Assembly: GCF_003815655.1 (NCBI RefSeq)
Contig: NZ_CP033917.1
Span: 2,666,001-2,730,000 of the forward strand
Reading direction: 5' to 3'
DNA: 64,000 bases
Source: Chryseobacterium sp. G0201
GTDB lineage: Bacteria; Bacteroidota; Bacteroidia; Flavobacteriales; Weeksellaceae
Below the pieces are notes generated by a model. It made no database searches. It worked only from the letters and a program-made list of their open reading frames with translations, and was not told where the DNA came from. Shown in pieces: positions 43,245-51,966 of this stretch. Position numbers and translations under genes: made by a program. How positions within the stretch are numbered: position 1 is the stretch's first letter; every line of letters begins with the position of its first letter.

Positions 43245-44288
43245 TTATGATTTATTGCTAAAAAAATATGTGTAAATATATTTCAAGCCAATTATTACTA
43301 TGGCAACGGTTAAACTTATTAATACCCTACCTAAAATATCTTTTATAATCGTTTTATTTTCTATTTTTAATTCTTCATCATAGATTTTATCTCCTTTTGT
43401 TATTAAAATTCCAGAAGGCATCTTAAACTTATCTATTCTTCTACTAAATTGATTCGCGATAAATCTAGATAAAACTAAGCCTATGCTTGTTATTGTAGCA
43501 CCAATTAATAATGTTCTTTCTAATGTTATTAAATTTAAATCTTTGGATAAGTCTAATTCTTTGATTATTAAATTTTGATAAATAAATCCTAAAAATAAAA
43601 TTAATAGTGGAAAAAAATATATAATTGATTTATTAATATATCTTTCGTTATTTTGTAAAAACGATTGAAAATTATTCTTACGTTCTACTGTTGTTAATCC
43701 TTCGTTCCATTCCGTGGCTATATTAATAAGTTCATTTCCCAAAACCTGATTTATAAAGTCTACTTTTACCATTCCTTCCGCACGTAAAGTTAACAAGTCA
43801 CTTGTTTCATCGGTATTGAACATAAAATGGAATAGGTCTTTTGGAGGTATAGCGCTACCAATTCTAACTTTTAAAGTATGTCTCTGAGGAAGATGATAAT
43901 TAGGTATAGAAAATGTTAAATCCCAAGTAATACTTATTGTTTGTATTCTTTGGTTAACAAACTGCCAATTTTCTCTGTTAAACTCGTCCCATGAAGAATA
44001 TTCTCTAATGTTTCCTTCTGTGAGAACAAAATTTAAAGTAACTAAAAAGGTTTCGATATTGTAGTTTTTTAATTTATTCCCAATTCTTGTATTTAAATCA
44101 TGGATATCGGAAAGTGAAATTGTCTTTCTTCCTCTGAATAATTTTAATTGAGTGTCAGGTTTGGCATTTGCCCAATAATAAATAGATTTAAAGGTCTCAA
44201 TATCGAAAGTCGTTTTTTTTTCTGGAAGATTTTGATTGTTTTTTTCTACTAAATCTGCTTGTGTTTCGGGTAAATTTTCAAATGTCAT
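43245..44288 (-). CDS. Unrecognised membrane protein
   Basis: This 347-aa protein has a soluble N-terminal part (about 1-215) and three likely membrane spans: about 219-238 (YFFPLLILFLGFIYQ), 254-276 (LLIGATITSIGLVLS) and 322-342. No family is recognised and no catalytic motif is visible. It lies between the ParDE pair and divergent purA with its own -7 element at 44318. Its gene is AT-rich and isolated, so a defence or other accessory role is conceivable but unsupported. Confidence 0.75.
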   Translation of the reverse strand: MTFENLPETQADLVEKNNQNLPEKKTTFDIETFKSIYYWANAKPDTQLKLFRGRKTISLSDIHDLNTRIGNKLKNYNIETFLVTLNFVLTEGNIREYSSWDEFNRENWQFVNQRIQTISITWDLTFSIPNYHLPQRHTLKVRIGSAIPPKDLFHFMFNTDETSDLLTLRAEGMVKVDFINQVLGNELINIATEWNEGLTTVERKNNFQSFLQNNERYINKSIIYFFPLLILFLGFIYQNLIIKELDLSKDLNLITLERTLLIGATITSIGLVLSRFIANQFSRRIDKFKMPSGILITKGDKIYDEELKIENKTIIKDILGRVLISLTVAIVIIGLKYIYTYFFSNKS

Positions 44289-44317
44289 GTTTGCTTTGTT
44301 TTTATGGTTAGTTTTAC

Positions 44318-44325
44318 CAAATATA
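44318..44325 (-). promoter_or_regulatory. -7 promoter element of the 43245 membrane protein gene
   Basis: The minus strand reads TATATTTG (TAnnTTTG), 29 bases before the ATG. Confidence 0.55.
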
Positions 44326-44401
44326 AATAATAAAAATCAAGTAAAAAAAGGGAAACCGTAACATGATTTCCATCCACCCAAAAATAAAATCCACCACAAA
44401 T

Positions 44402-44432
44402 TTGGTCACCCTATTTTTTAAAAGTAATTTTG
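44402..44432 (+). promoter_or_regulatory. purA promoter
   Basis: TTG (44402-44404) and TAATTTTG (44425-44432) are 20 nt apart, a full Bacteroidota promoter, 26 bases before the ATG. Confidence 0.75.
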
Positions 44433-44458
44433 CATGAATCTAAAAACAAAAGTAAAAT

Positions 44459-45745
44459 ATGTCAACTTACGTAGTTGTAGGTCTTCAGTATGGAGATGAA
44501 GGTAAAGGAAAAATCACGGATGTTTTATCTGCAAAATCGGATTATGTTGTTCGTTTCCAAGGGGGAGACAACGCTGGTCACACGGTTTATGTAGGTGAGG
44601 AGAAATTTGTTTTGCACCTTCTTCCTTCAGGAGTTTTGCAGTGTAAAGGTAAATGTATCATTGCCAATGGAGTAGTGGTAAATCCTAAATCTTTCATTAG
44701 AGAAGTAGGCCAGATCGAAAGCAAAGGCCTTAGAACAGACCACATTTTTATCAGCAGAAGAGCGCATGTGATCATGCCTTACCACATCCTTTTGGATACT
44801 TACCGTGAAGAAGAGCACGGAGGAACTCAGATCGGAACTACTAAAAAAGGAATCGGACCATGTTATGAAGATAAGATCGCAAGAATCGGTATCAGAATGG
44901 TAGACCTTTTAAATCCTGAGATTTTAAGAGATAAAATTGAGAAAAACTTAAAAGTTAAAAACTCTCTTTTCGAAAAATATTACGGAAAACCTACATTAGA
45001 CGTTGAAGAAATTTACAACGAATTTTTAGAGATAGGAAAACAACTTCAACACAGAATCGTTGATACAGAAGTTGAATTGAACGAAGCTATCAGAGATGGT
45101 AAAAACGTTTTATTCGAAGGAGCTCAGGCGTTGATGCTAGATATCGACTTTGGAACATATCCATACGTAACTTCATCTTCTCCATCTACAGGAGGAGTTT
45201 GTACAGGAGCTGGTGTTCCGCCAACTTCACTTAAAAATCTTATCGGTGTTGCCAAAGCATATTGCACAAGAGTAGGAAACGGACCTTTCCCTTCTGAATT
45301 GGACAATGAATTAGGAGAAAAGATCAGACAGATCGGAGGTGAGTTCGGAGCGACCACAGGTAGACCAAGAAGAACAGGTTGGTTAGACCTTGTTTCTTTG
45401 AAACACGCTTGTATGATCAACGGTATCAATAACTTAGTAATTACGAAATTAGACGTTCTTACAGGAATTGAAAACCTTAAAATCGTTACTCATTACAAAA
45501 CTGAAGACGGAAAAATCATCGATTATTTCACTTCTTCAACAGAAAAATTATACAACTACGAACCGATCTACCAAGATCTACCGGGTTGGAACGAAGATCT
45601 TACACAAGTAAGAAGTTACGACGAACTTCCTGACACTGCTCAGAAATACATCGAGTTTATCGAAAAATATTTAGGAATCAACGTTTACTTAGTATCTGTA
45701 GGTCCTGAAAGAAGTCAAAACATCATCAGAAAAGAATTATTCTAA
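44459..45745 (+). CDS. purA: Adenylosuccinate synthetase
   Basis: This 428-aa enzyme joins IMP and aspartate using GTP in AMP synthesis. It shows GLQYGDEGKGKITD (P-loop region with the catalytic Asp), FQGGDNAGHTVY (catalytic His), GTTKKGIGPCYEDK, and TSSSPSTGGVCTGAG. The length is typical. It is monocistronic, with a full promoter and a strong terminator. Confidence 0.98.
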   Translation: MSTYVVVGLQYGDEGKGKITDVLSAKSDYVVRFQGGDNAGHTVYVGEEKFVLHLLPSGVLQCKGKCIIANGVVVNPKSFIREVGQIESKGLRTDHIFISRRAHVIMPYHILLDTYREEEHGGTQIGTTKKGIGPCYEDKIARIGIRMVDLLNPEILRDKIEKNLKVKNSLFEKYYGKPTLDVEEIYNEFLEIGKQLQHRIVDTEVELNEAIRDGKNVLFEGAQALMLDIDFGTYPYVTSSSPSTGGVCTGAGVPPTSLKNLIGVAKAYCTRVGNGPFPSELDNELGEKIRQIGGEFGATTGRPRRTGWLDLVSLKHACMINGINNLVITKLDVLTGIENLKIVTHYKTEDGKIIDYFTSSTEKLYNYEPIYQDLPGWNEDLTQVRSYDELPDTAQKYIEFIEKYLGINVYLVSVGPERSQNIIRKELF

Positions 45746-45766
45746 GGAATATTTTCAAATAAATTT

Positions 45767-45800
45767 AAAAGAGACTGTCAAATTTGATAGTCTCTTTTTT
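45767..45800 (+). terminator. purA terminator
   Basis: A 15-bp stem with one G-U pair (aaaagagactgtcaa against ttgatagtctctttt) is followed by further T. Confidence 0.9.
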
Positions 45801-45811
45801 TTTGTTATTCA

Positions 45812-45884
45812 GTGGCTTCGAGAACCTCAGCCACCAGTTGTCGCGCAAGTTTATAAAGTAGGTGGCTGAGGTTCTCGAAGTCAC
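45812..45884. repeat. Long inverted repeat of the GTGGCTTCGAGA family
   Basis: Two 24-nt arms (45812-45835 and 45861-45884) are complementary at 23 of 24 positions. Each arm is itself a weak palindrome (gtggct / agccac). The left word recurs at 41557. Confidence 0.85.
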
Positions 45885-45987
45885 CGACTTTATAATTAAA
45901 AATCTCCCACAAAAAATGTGGGAGAAAAATATCATTCAACGCAAAGGGAACTTTAAAAAGCAATGCGTCAAAATATAAATTGGTTAA

Positions 45988-46821
45988 TTAGTTTTTAGAA
46001 TATTTAGCATAAGCTTTGGCTAATTTCTCATCATATTTATTGAGCTTGTACCCTCCGCCATTATAACCTTTTGCGAAATTTGCCCAGCTTTTATTTCTCA
46101 AATGAGTTAAAAGATTATTTTTCTCAAGGAATTTTCCGAAAGCTTTCAAATGTTCGCCTTCATTAATTTCCATTTTTGAAACAAAGTCGGCGGTGTCAAT
46201 ATATCCAAGATTTTTAGCATGAAAACCCATAATCTGGAAACTTCCCCAAGAAGCAGAAGATAACGCTGCATCTTTGAATTTCGGATCGCTTCCTAAAGTC
46301 ATTGCTTCGTTTAGTCTGTCGTATTCTTTTACGCCGCCTTGATAGTATATTTTCGTCCATTTTGGATATAAAACATCTTTATGATTAGCGTTGTAGAAAG
46401 TATTTGGATCGATTCCTCTTTTTTTCAATTCATTCCAGAAAATATGACCTTCAAACAAGATTTTAGGTTTATTATTAATTAAAAATCCTTTTCCGCTGCT
46501 TTCAATTTCGTTGACGGCTTTAACGGCTGCCAATTCGAGGTTGTACTGATCTGCAAAGCTTATTAAATCACTTTCTTTCAAAAATTTATCCGCTGAATTG
46601 GTTGGAGCCGGAGCCGAATTTTTTTGTAGTAAAACCGTCCAAGTTTTCATTCCGACAATTCCATCCACAACTAAAGAATTTTTTCGTTGAAAATCCTTCA
46701 CTGCTGCATCAACTTCCAGAGAAAAAGAATCTGAAATTTTGATGTTATATCCTTGTTTATAAAGAAGCTCACAAAGTGTAGTGACTTCCGGTGATTTTGT
46801 GTAATATTTTAAAAGTTTCAT
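45988..46821 (-). CDS. N-acetylmuramidase (DUF3380 family) with N-terminal peptidoglycan-binding domain
   Basis: This 277-aa protein has a PG_binding_1-like domain (about 1-68, VDAAVKDFQRKNSLVVDGIVGMKTW) and an N-acetylmuramidase domain (about 88-275) with AVNEIESSGKGF (the likely catalytic Glu), KILFEGHIFWNEL, ASWGSFQIMGFHAKNLGY and WANFAKGYNGGGY. This architecture is seen in phage endolysins and in secreted cell-wall lytic effectors. It has no signal peptide, so release needs a holin, another secretion route or lysis. No phage genes flank it; instead two large unrecognised signal-less genes lie upstream on the same strand. Confidence 0.9.
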   Translation of the reverse strand: MKLLKYYTKSPEVTTLCELLYKQGYNIKISDSFSLEVDAAVKDFQRKNSLVVDGIVGMKTWTVLLQKNSAPAPTNSADKFLKESDLISFADQYNLELAAVKAVNEIESSGKGFLINNKPKILFEGHIFWNELKKRGIDPNTFYNANHKDVLYPKWTKIYYQGGVKEYDRLNEAMTLGSDPKFKDAALSSASWGSFQIMGFHAKNLGYIDTADFVSKMEINEGEHLKAFGKFLEKNNLLTHLRNKSWANFAKGYNGGGYKLNKYDEKLAKAYAKYSKN

Positions 46822-46884
46822 GGCTGTTAGTTTTTTAAGTTTTAAATAGTATGATTTTTATTCATAAAGATTTTCAGTTAGTTT

Positions 46885-46948
46885 GTCATTCCGTAGGAAT
46901 CTAAATTTAGTTTTAGAAATAGCATAGTTGAGATTCCTACGGAATGAC
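46885..46948. repeat. GTCATTCC-type palindromic repeat, best-preserved copy
   Basis: The 18-nt arms gtcattccgtaggaatct (46885-46902) and agattcctacggaatgac (46931-46948) are perfect complements around a 28-nt AT-rich loop. Other copies are at 5671, 8550, 16386, 39513 and a half copy at 39753. Confidence 0.88.
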
Positions 46949-47044
46949 AAAAACTATGTATCATCCTTTAGAAAATTTTTGATTCTTTTGTTTAACTACG
47001 TCGAATCTTCGATTTCAAGACAAAAGAATTTGATAAAAAATACT

Positions 47045-48895
47045 TTAATTAATCGGTACTTTCGGCATTCTCTCACAAATCATCCCAATTAAAAAGTATG
47101 ATTTAAATTTGACTTCCTCTCTTTGAAGTTTGTAGTCTAAATTCAAAGGATTGACGTTTACTACGCTGAAGTTTTGTTGCAAAACAGCGTAATCATCAAC
47201 TCTCAATTCAATGCTGTATTCTCCGATCGGGATCATTTGGTTGATCATTCCGAATTCGTTGGTTTCTATCTCGAAGATCCTGTTGTTATTCGTTCCTTTG
47301 ATGGAAATGGCGCATTTGTAAATCGGATCATTATTTATTTTATCAAAAACCCTGAACTGTACCATGGCTGAAGTTGGCTGAACCTGAATTGGAACTCTTA
47401 TCGGGACAAAAATTCCGGGAACTCGTATTGGCGTGGCAACAATCGGAGTGATGGGTTTTACTGGAGCTACAGGCTGAACCGGAGTTGCAACATGCGGAGT
47501 AGGAGTAATTGGTATTAAATTTCTGACACCGCCTAAAGCACTCATATTTATTCTATTATTGAAAGCTATATTTGGATTCATTTTTGGAGCTTCGGTCACT
47601 GTTTCAAGCGCAGGTTTTGAAGCAAATTCCATGGTGGATATTTTTGCGTTTTCCGGGTTATCAGTTTTTCTTGATAAGGTGTTGAGTTGATCAGATTTTA
47701 TGGTTCTAACGTTTGTTACGGCTTTCAGGAATTTCTGATTGTTATTTTTATTCACAAAAAGCTGTTGTTTCATGATCAACGGACCGAAATAGATCAGTTG
47801 ATTAGGATTATTTACGGTATCGTTGGTGATGGATGGATCTAAAATTATTTTTAAATTTTTAATTAACATCATTGTTTTCGGAAATGCGGGAAGTTTAAAA
47901 TCATTGGAAATGGTCTGCCCATCGGATATTTTTTTCGCTTCATTCCATTGAAAAAGAGTAGACATCATAAAATTTTTGTTGAACCAGTTTCTTTTTAAAT
48001 GAACAAAAGAATATTCAAGTTCTACCGCAAGAATCACGCTTTCATCATAATCAATGGTAAGAATTTCTGATGGTAGATTTTCATTGGCATTTTTGGCTTC
48101 GGAATGTAAATTATCAAGCTCTGATTTTTCAATTCTCATGCTATTCCAGCCCGATTCATTTTCCATAAAATCATATGGAATAAAATTAATATCATGAATG
48201 GAAGAATTGCTGATCACATCCGTTTTTTCTGCTGCAGTAAAGGTGTTTTTTGCATTTTGAGCCATTGCAACATACAGATCTGCTTCGGAAGTTTTATTGA
48301 TCTTTTCAAGTTCTTTTTCAATGAGATCTTTGAAACCTTTTACTTTCCATTCAGAAAAAGCAAGCTCTTTTATATTGTTGAGATTGAGTAATTGGTCGTT
48401 CCAGTTCTTTTTTTCATCGTCAGTGTCTAAACTGTCAAATATTTCCAGATGAGCAGTGATTTTATCGACCGCTGTTTCATGGTTGGTTAAATATTTTTTA
48501 TAGGCTTTAAATTCTTTTGTGTCATTATTTTTAGCATCATATAATATAATGCTTTTGCTTTCAAGAATTTTATCTAAATTTTCTTCAATGTTTTTCAGGT
48601 TACTCTTATCCAGAATATCTCTGTAAATATCAAATAAAGAATTGTTAGGATTCAGATCCCAAAAATTAGCAGAAATTGGGACGGAATTTAGTTCATAAGC
48701 CACATTTTGTTTTTTAATGATAGAAAGTGCTTTTTTCTGATCATCATTCAGTAAACTTTGAGGTTTTAATAATTCCAGTTCTTCGTTTTCATACACTCTC
48801 AGAGAAGGGCAGATCATCGGCAGATCATTCTCCATCGAGCTTTGAGACGTATAAATGTTTCTAAGCTTTTGATAGACGGCAACAAAGTATTTCAT
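47045..48895 (-). CDS. Unrecognised large protein A, paralogous core plus carboxypeptidase-regulatory-like domain
   Basis: This 616-aa protein has no signal peptide or membrane span. The first half is helical and charged. Residues about 175-376 align with protein B (49121-50722): W183-x3-G-F-K-D matches W264-x3-G-Y-K-E, VHLKRNWFNKNF matches VRVERGWFSEEF, and FGP (370-372) matches IGP. Next comes a Pro/Val-rich linker (about 461-509), a CarboxypepD_reg-like beta domain (about 511-590), and a tail IGMICERMPKVP that matches B's IGYKCHVVPKSP. I do not recognise a family. It lies between B and the muramidase on one strand, suggesting a shared role. Confidence 0.72.
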   Translation of the reverse strand: MKYFVAVYQKLRNIYTSQSSMENDLPMICPSLRVYENEELELLKPQSLLNDDQKKALSIIKKQNVAYELNSVPISANFWDLNPNNSLFDIYRDILDKSNLKNIEENLDKILESKSIILYDAKNNDTKEFKAYKKYLTNHETAVDKITAHLEIFDSLDTDDEKKNWNDQLLNLNNIKELAFSEWKVKGFKDLIEKELEKINKTSEADLYVAMAQNAKNTFTAAEKTDVISNSSIHDINFIPYDFMENESGWNSMRIEKSELDNLHSEAKNANENLPSEILTIDYDESVILAVELEYSFVHLKRNWFNKNFMMSTLFQWNEAKKISDGQTISNDFKLPAFPKTMMLIKNLKIILDPSITNDTVNNPNQLIYFGPLIMKQQLFVNKNNNQKFLKAVTNVRTIKSDQLNTLSRKTDNPENAKISTMEFASKPALETVTEAPKMNPNIAFNNRINMSALGGVRNLIPITPTPHVATPVQPVAPVKPITPIVATPIRVPGIFVPIRVPIQVQPTSAMVQFRVFDKINNDPIYKCAISIKGTNNNRIFEIETNEFGMINQMIPIGEYSIELRVDDYAVLQQNFSVVNVNPLNLDYKLQREEVKFKSYFLIGMICERMPKVPIN

Positions 48896-48950
48896 GGCAA
48901 TTGGTTTTTGGTTAATAGTTTTTGGTTGCTGGTTGTTGGTTTTCAGTTTA

Positions 48951-49050
48951 AAATCTTTGATAACTTTGCTGAGTAGAACGCCTTTGCGAACTTAAAAACA
49001 GTTAGTTTTTCAAAAAAATCTTTGCTTTCTTTGCGTTTAAAAAAACTTAA
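48951..49050. repeat. CTTTGCTGA-GAACGC repeat, copy 1
   Basis: It reads aactttgctgagtagaacgc, then ctttgcgaacttaaaaacag, ending in ctttctttgcgtttaaaaa. The same words in the same order occur at 51991-52083 and 54651-54725. It is preceded by a tttttggtt iterated-word stretch (48901-48945). Confidence 0.7.
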
Positions 49051-49071
49051 AGATTAGTCAATAATTTTATA

Positions 49072-49105
49072 AATAACCGACAGAAAAAAGCTCCTGCCGG
49101 TTATT
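49072..49105 (-). terminator. Terminator after gene B
   Basis: A 12-bp stem with one G-U pair (49072-49083 against 49094-49105) lies just after the stop codon of the 49121 gene. It suggests B is a separate transcript from A, or attenuates transcription between them. Confidence 0.7.
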
Positions 49106-49120
49106 CTATTGAGAAGGATA

Positions 49121-50722
49121 TTATGATTTACCGTCTGTCCAAACTTTGATATCAGGGTTTGGATTTGGAGATTTTGGAACTACATGACATTTGTATCCGA
49201 TAATATAGATACCATTTGACTGTAGTTTTTTACCGCTCCATTTTGCATCAGTTTGCGAATTTTGGTTTTCGTAATTATGGCTTCCACCGAATACGAATGG
49301 TCCGATTCCTACTGCCGCTCCGCTGCTGATCTTTGTGCTTGCTGCTTTGTACGCTGTACTGTTTTCGCTGAAATCCAGCATTACATCTCTAGCGATGATC
49401 AATTCTGTAACGATCATCGGCATCAATCCTTTTCCTTTACCATCACTGATGATGTCTCCGTTTAATGATTGTGGTGAAGTTTCGTGAAGTTTCCAGTATT
49501 TTGATTCTACAAATTCTTCGCTGAACCATCCTCTTTCCACTCTTACTTTTCCAAGTTTAAATGAAATTTTAAGATTACTGAAATCAGTATTCATCGATGT
49601 TCTCGTTGTATTTCCGCTATTTCTTGCACCAATACTGAATAATCCCATACTGAATCCCGCACCTGCACTCCAGTTATGAATTGATTTAGAATAATCACTG
49701 TGCGCACTTCCTTCATACATTGAAATTGTCGGCCAGTTTTTAGATTCTTTCAAAGCATTTGCAGAAATTGGGATTGATGGAGAATAATTAATATAATCGA
49801 TCACTCTCGTTCTCTGACTGTTTCTGAATTCCGACTGAAGACGTTTTTTGATGACCAACATATGTTTTTCTTCAATTTCGCTCAGATAATTCTGAATTCT
49901 TTCAACTGCTTCTTTATAACCTAGAGATTGCCATGCTTTCAATGCTGCATCTTCTCTTTTTTTCATGTTTTTACCGTCGATAGATAAAGTTGCCATGGCA
50001 TCAGGATCTCCGTTGTCGGCATCGATTCTTATTGAATTGTTAGTATCAACAATATCGTAGTATTTCATTTGATACTCGATATATTTAGAATACATCGGAG
50101 CAACAAAAGTTTGGTGTAATTCTGGCTTGTTTAAATCGTCAACAGGAGCATTTTCATCAAAATCAGGATTTTTTATTACTTTGATTTTGAAAAGTTTGTC
50201 TCTTAGTTTTTCAAGATTTTTTTCAACTTTAGGATCCATTGGAGTATCAACCACAACAGACCATTGCATTAAATCTTCGTACACTTTTGATACTCTTTTT
50301 GAAGAGTCATTAAAAATGGTGATCTGTCTTCCGTTTCCGTTAGGTGTAAGTGGCGGCAATTGAGAAGGAATCGCGTCTACCATTGCAGAAAACTGTTCCA
50401 TTTGAAGATATTTACGGAATTTGCTGTCTTTCATGGCATTCTGGAATTCCTCTAAATTGGTTTTAGGATTTCCGTTGGCATCTAAGATTGGTTTTCCTGT
50501 TCCGTCCAATAATGGTTTTGGAGCCGGAGCGTTTCCGAATAATCCGTTTAATGCATAATCAAAAGTGTCTTCTGTTAACGTAAGTCCGATTGGGTCGAAT
50601 GCGATAAAATCATTTGGACCGATTGAATCCGGATCTCCACCGTTGGTTACAGAATCGTAAACTTGTTTTAAAAGCATGCTCATTAATGAGTTTGATCTAG
50701 CTTCTTGAGTTAAAGTTGGCAT
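49121..50722 (-). CDS. Unrecognised large protein B, core-domain paralogue of protein A
   Basis: This 533-aa protein has no signal peptide and no clear membrane helix. Residues about 258-475 form the core shared with protein A. A Ser/Gly-rich stretch (about 349-380: WSAGAGFSMGLFSIGARNSG) and a second glycine-rich part (IGPFVFGGSHNY) look amphipathic and beta-rich, a pattern seen in pore-forming or assembly proteins, though this is only a resemblance. It ends with IGYKCHVVPKSPNP then DIKVW. The family is not recognised. A -7 element lies at 50792. The downstream neighbours are protein A and a muramidase. Confidence 0.72.
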   Translation of the reverse strand: MPTLTQEARSNSLMSMLLKQVYDSVTNGGDPDSIGPNDFIAFDPIGLTLTEDTFDYALNGLFGNAPAPKPLLDGTGKPILDANGNPKTNLEEFQNAMKDSKFRKYLQMEQFSAMVDAIPSQLPPLTPNGNGRQITIFNDSSKRVSKVYEDLMQWSVVVDTPMDPKVEKNLEKLRDKLFKIKVIKNPDFDENAPVDDLNKPELHQTFVAPMYSKYIEYQMKYYDIVDTNNSIRIDADNGDPDAMATLSIDGKNMKKREDAALKAWQSLGYKEAVERIQNYLSEIEEKHMLVIKKRLQSEFRNSQRTRVIDYINYSPSIPISANALKESKNWPTISMYEGSAHSDYSKSIHNWSAGAGFSMGLFSIGARNSGNTTRTSMNTDFSNLKISFKLGKVRVERGWFSEEFVESKYWKLHETSPQSLNGDIISDGKGKGLMPMIVTELIIARDVMLDFSENSTAYKAASTKISSGAAVGIGPFVFGGSHNYENQNSQTDAKWSGKKLQSNGIYIIGYKCHVVPKSPNPNPDIKVWTDGKS

Positions 50723-51109
50723 AATTATAAGTTTTTAAATTTTTGTTGCTTACTCTTTTCGGTTTTCAGCGTTCCCCGATTTCTTATGGTACAAATGTAT
50801 TTCGGGTTGAGAAAGAAAGTCTCAGTGTTTTTCCGATTTTGGGAGTGTGGTTTTTACTATTTTTTATTTTACGTTGAATTTTTTTAACTAAAATGGAATT
50901 ATCATTGAAAAATAAAAATCTTATACTCCTAGTTTTTAGGCTGTTATTATTTCTAGCATAGTTAAATTTTAAGATTATTATAAAAATTTTTAAAATGTTG
51001 CAGTTTTAACAATTATTTGGCAAATATTTTGATATTGAAACAATGCTTATCGATAAGAGCTACTAAAACTAATAATCACCTTATATTAACAGTTTAAATA
51101 TTTTAAGTG
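50723..51109. other. Intergenic region between divergent gene B and tonB
   Basis: It holds the gene B -7 element at 50792. The rest (about 50860-51100) is very AT-rich and shows no gene, terminator or clear plus-strand promoter. Confidence 0.5.
50792..50799 (-). promoter_or_regulatory. -7 promoter element of gene B
   Basis: The minus strand reads TACATTTG (TAnnTTTG), 69 bases before the ATG of the 49121 gene. Confidence 0.55.
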
Positions 51110-51961
51110 ATGAAACACCTAAACAATAATCAGGAATTTCGCTTTAACGAGATCCTTTTCGAGCATCGTAACAAAGAATATGGTGCTTATGCTTTAAGAA
51201 ATGAATCAGACAGAATACTAACCAAAGCGCTTTTTATAGGAGTGAGTTTGTTGGCTGCGATTTCAATTACCCCATTAGTAATTTCTGCGTTTAATAATGA
51301 GCCTTCTACGGTGCATGTACCGACTGATGGTCCACCGGTAGTTATCAAATTAAAAAAAGTTGATCGAATAGAAACTCCGCCTGCGCAGATCGTAAAACCA
51401 GTTCAGCCTGTTGCAACTCCTAATCAGAAGCAATATGACAGTTCTGTTCCTACACCTACAAAAGATGCTGTAGAGCCTATCAAACAAGATAAACCTAAAG
51501 ATGCTACTGCTGGTTTAATAGATAATTTTAAAGGTGATCCTGTAAAGCCAGATACTTATACTCCTCCAGCTCCAGTTATTGGAACAGGAACGATACCATC
51601 TGTAAAGCCACAGCCAGTTGTTCCTGTGAAAGATCCTAACGAAATTGTTGGGTTAGGTGGTTTAAGTGTTGAAGCAGCTTTTGAAGGAGGAATTAATACT
51701 TTCAGAAATAAAGTAATAAGCAATTTTGACGGTTCAGGATTTGAAGATCAAGATGTAATGAAAACTACCATTACTTTTATTGTAGAAACAAATGGAACTA
51801 TCTCAGGAATTAAAGCTGATGGTAAAGATGCTGATTTCAATAATGAAGCTATAAGAACTATTAAATCTATCAGAGGAAAATGGGTGCCTGGTAAAAATAA
51901 ACAAGGTGAATCCGTAAGAAGTTATTTCAAATTTCCAATCTCAATGAAGTTTGATAATTAA
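51110..51961 (+). CDS. tonB: TonB-family energy transducer
   Basis: This 283-aa inner-membrane protein has a cytoplasmic N-terminus (EFRFNEILFEHRNKEYGAYALR, typical of Bacteroidota TonB), one span (about 38-58), a Pro-rich periplasmic spacer and a TonB C-terminal domain (about 200-283, TITFIVETNGTISGIKADG, then SIRGKWVPGKNKQGESVRS and FKFPI). It passes proton-motive energy to outer-membrane receptors such as the SusC at 1140. An in-frame GTG lies one codon before the chosen ATG. No exbBD is adjacent. Confidence 0.93.
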   Translation: MKHLNNNQEFRFNEILFEHRNKEYGAYALRNESDRILTKALFIGVSLLAAISITPLVISAFNNEPSTVHVPTDGPPVVIKLKKVDRIETPPAQIVKPVQPVATPNQKQYDSSVPTPTKDAVEPIKQDKPKDATAGLIDNFKGDPVKPDTYTPPAPVIGTGTIPSVKPQPVVPVKDPNEIVGLGGLSVEAAFEGGINTFRNKVISNFDGSGFEDQDVMKTTITFIVETNGTISGIKADGKDADFNNEAIRTIKSIRGKWVPGKNKQGESVRSYFKFPISMKFDN

Positions 51962-51966
51962 TATGA

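Noticed and set aside
42588..44288. parDE plus membrane protein as a mobile island
   Set aside because: No integrase, insertion sequence, attachment repeat or tRNA junction is visible around it.
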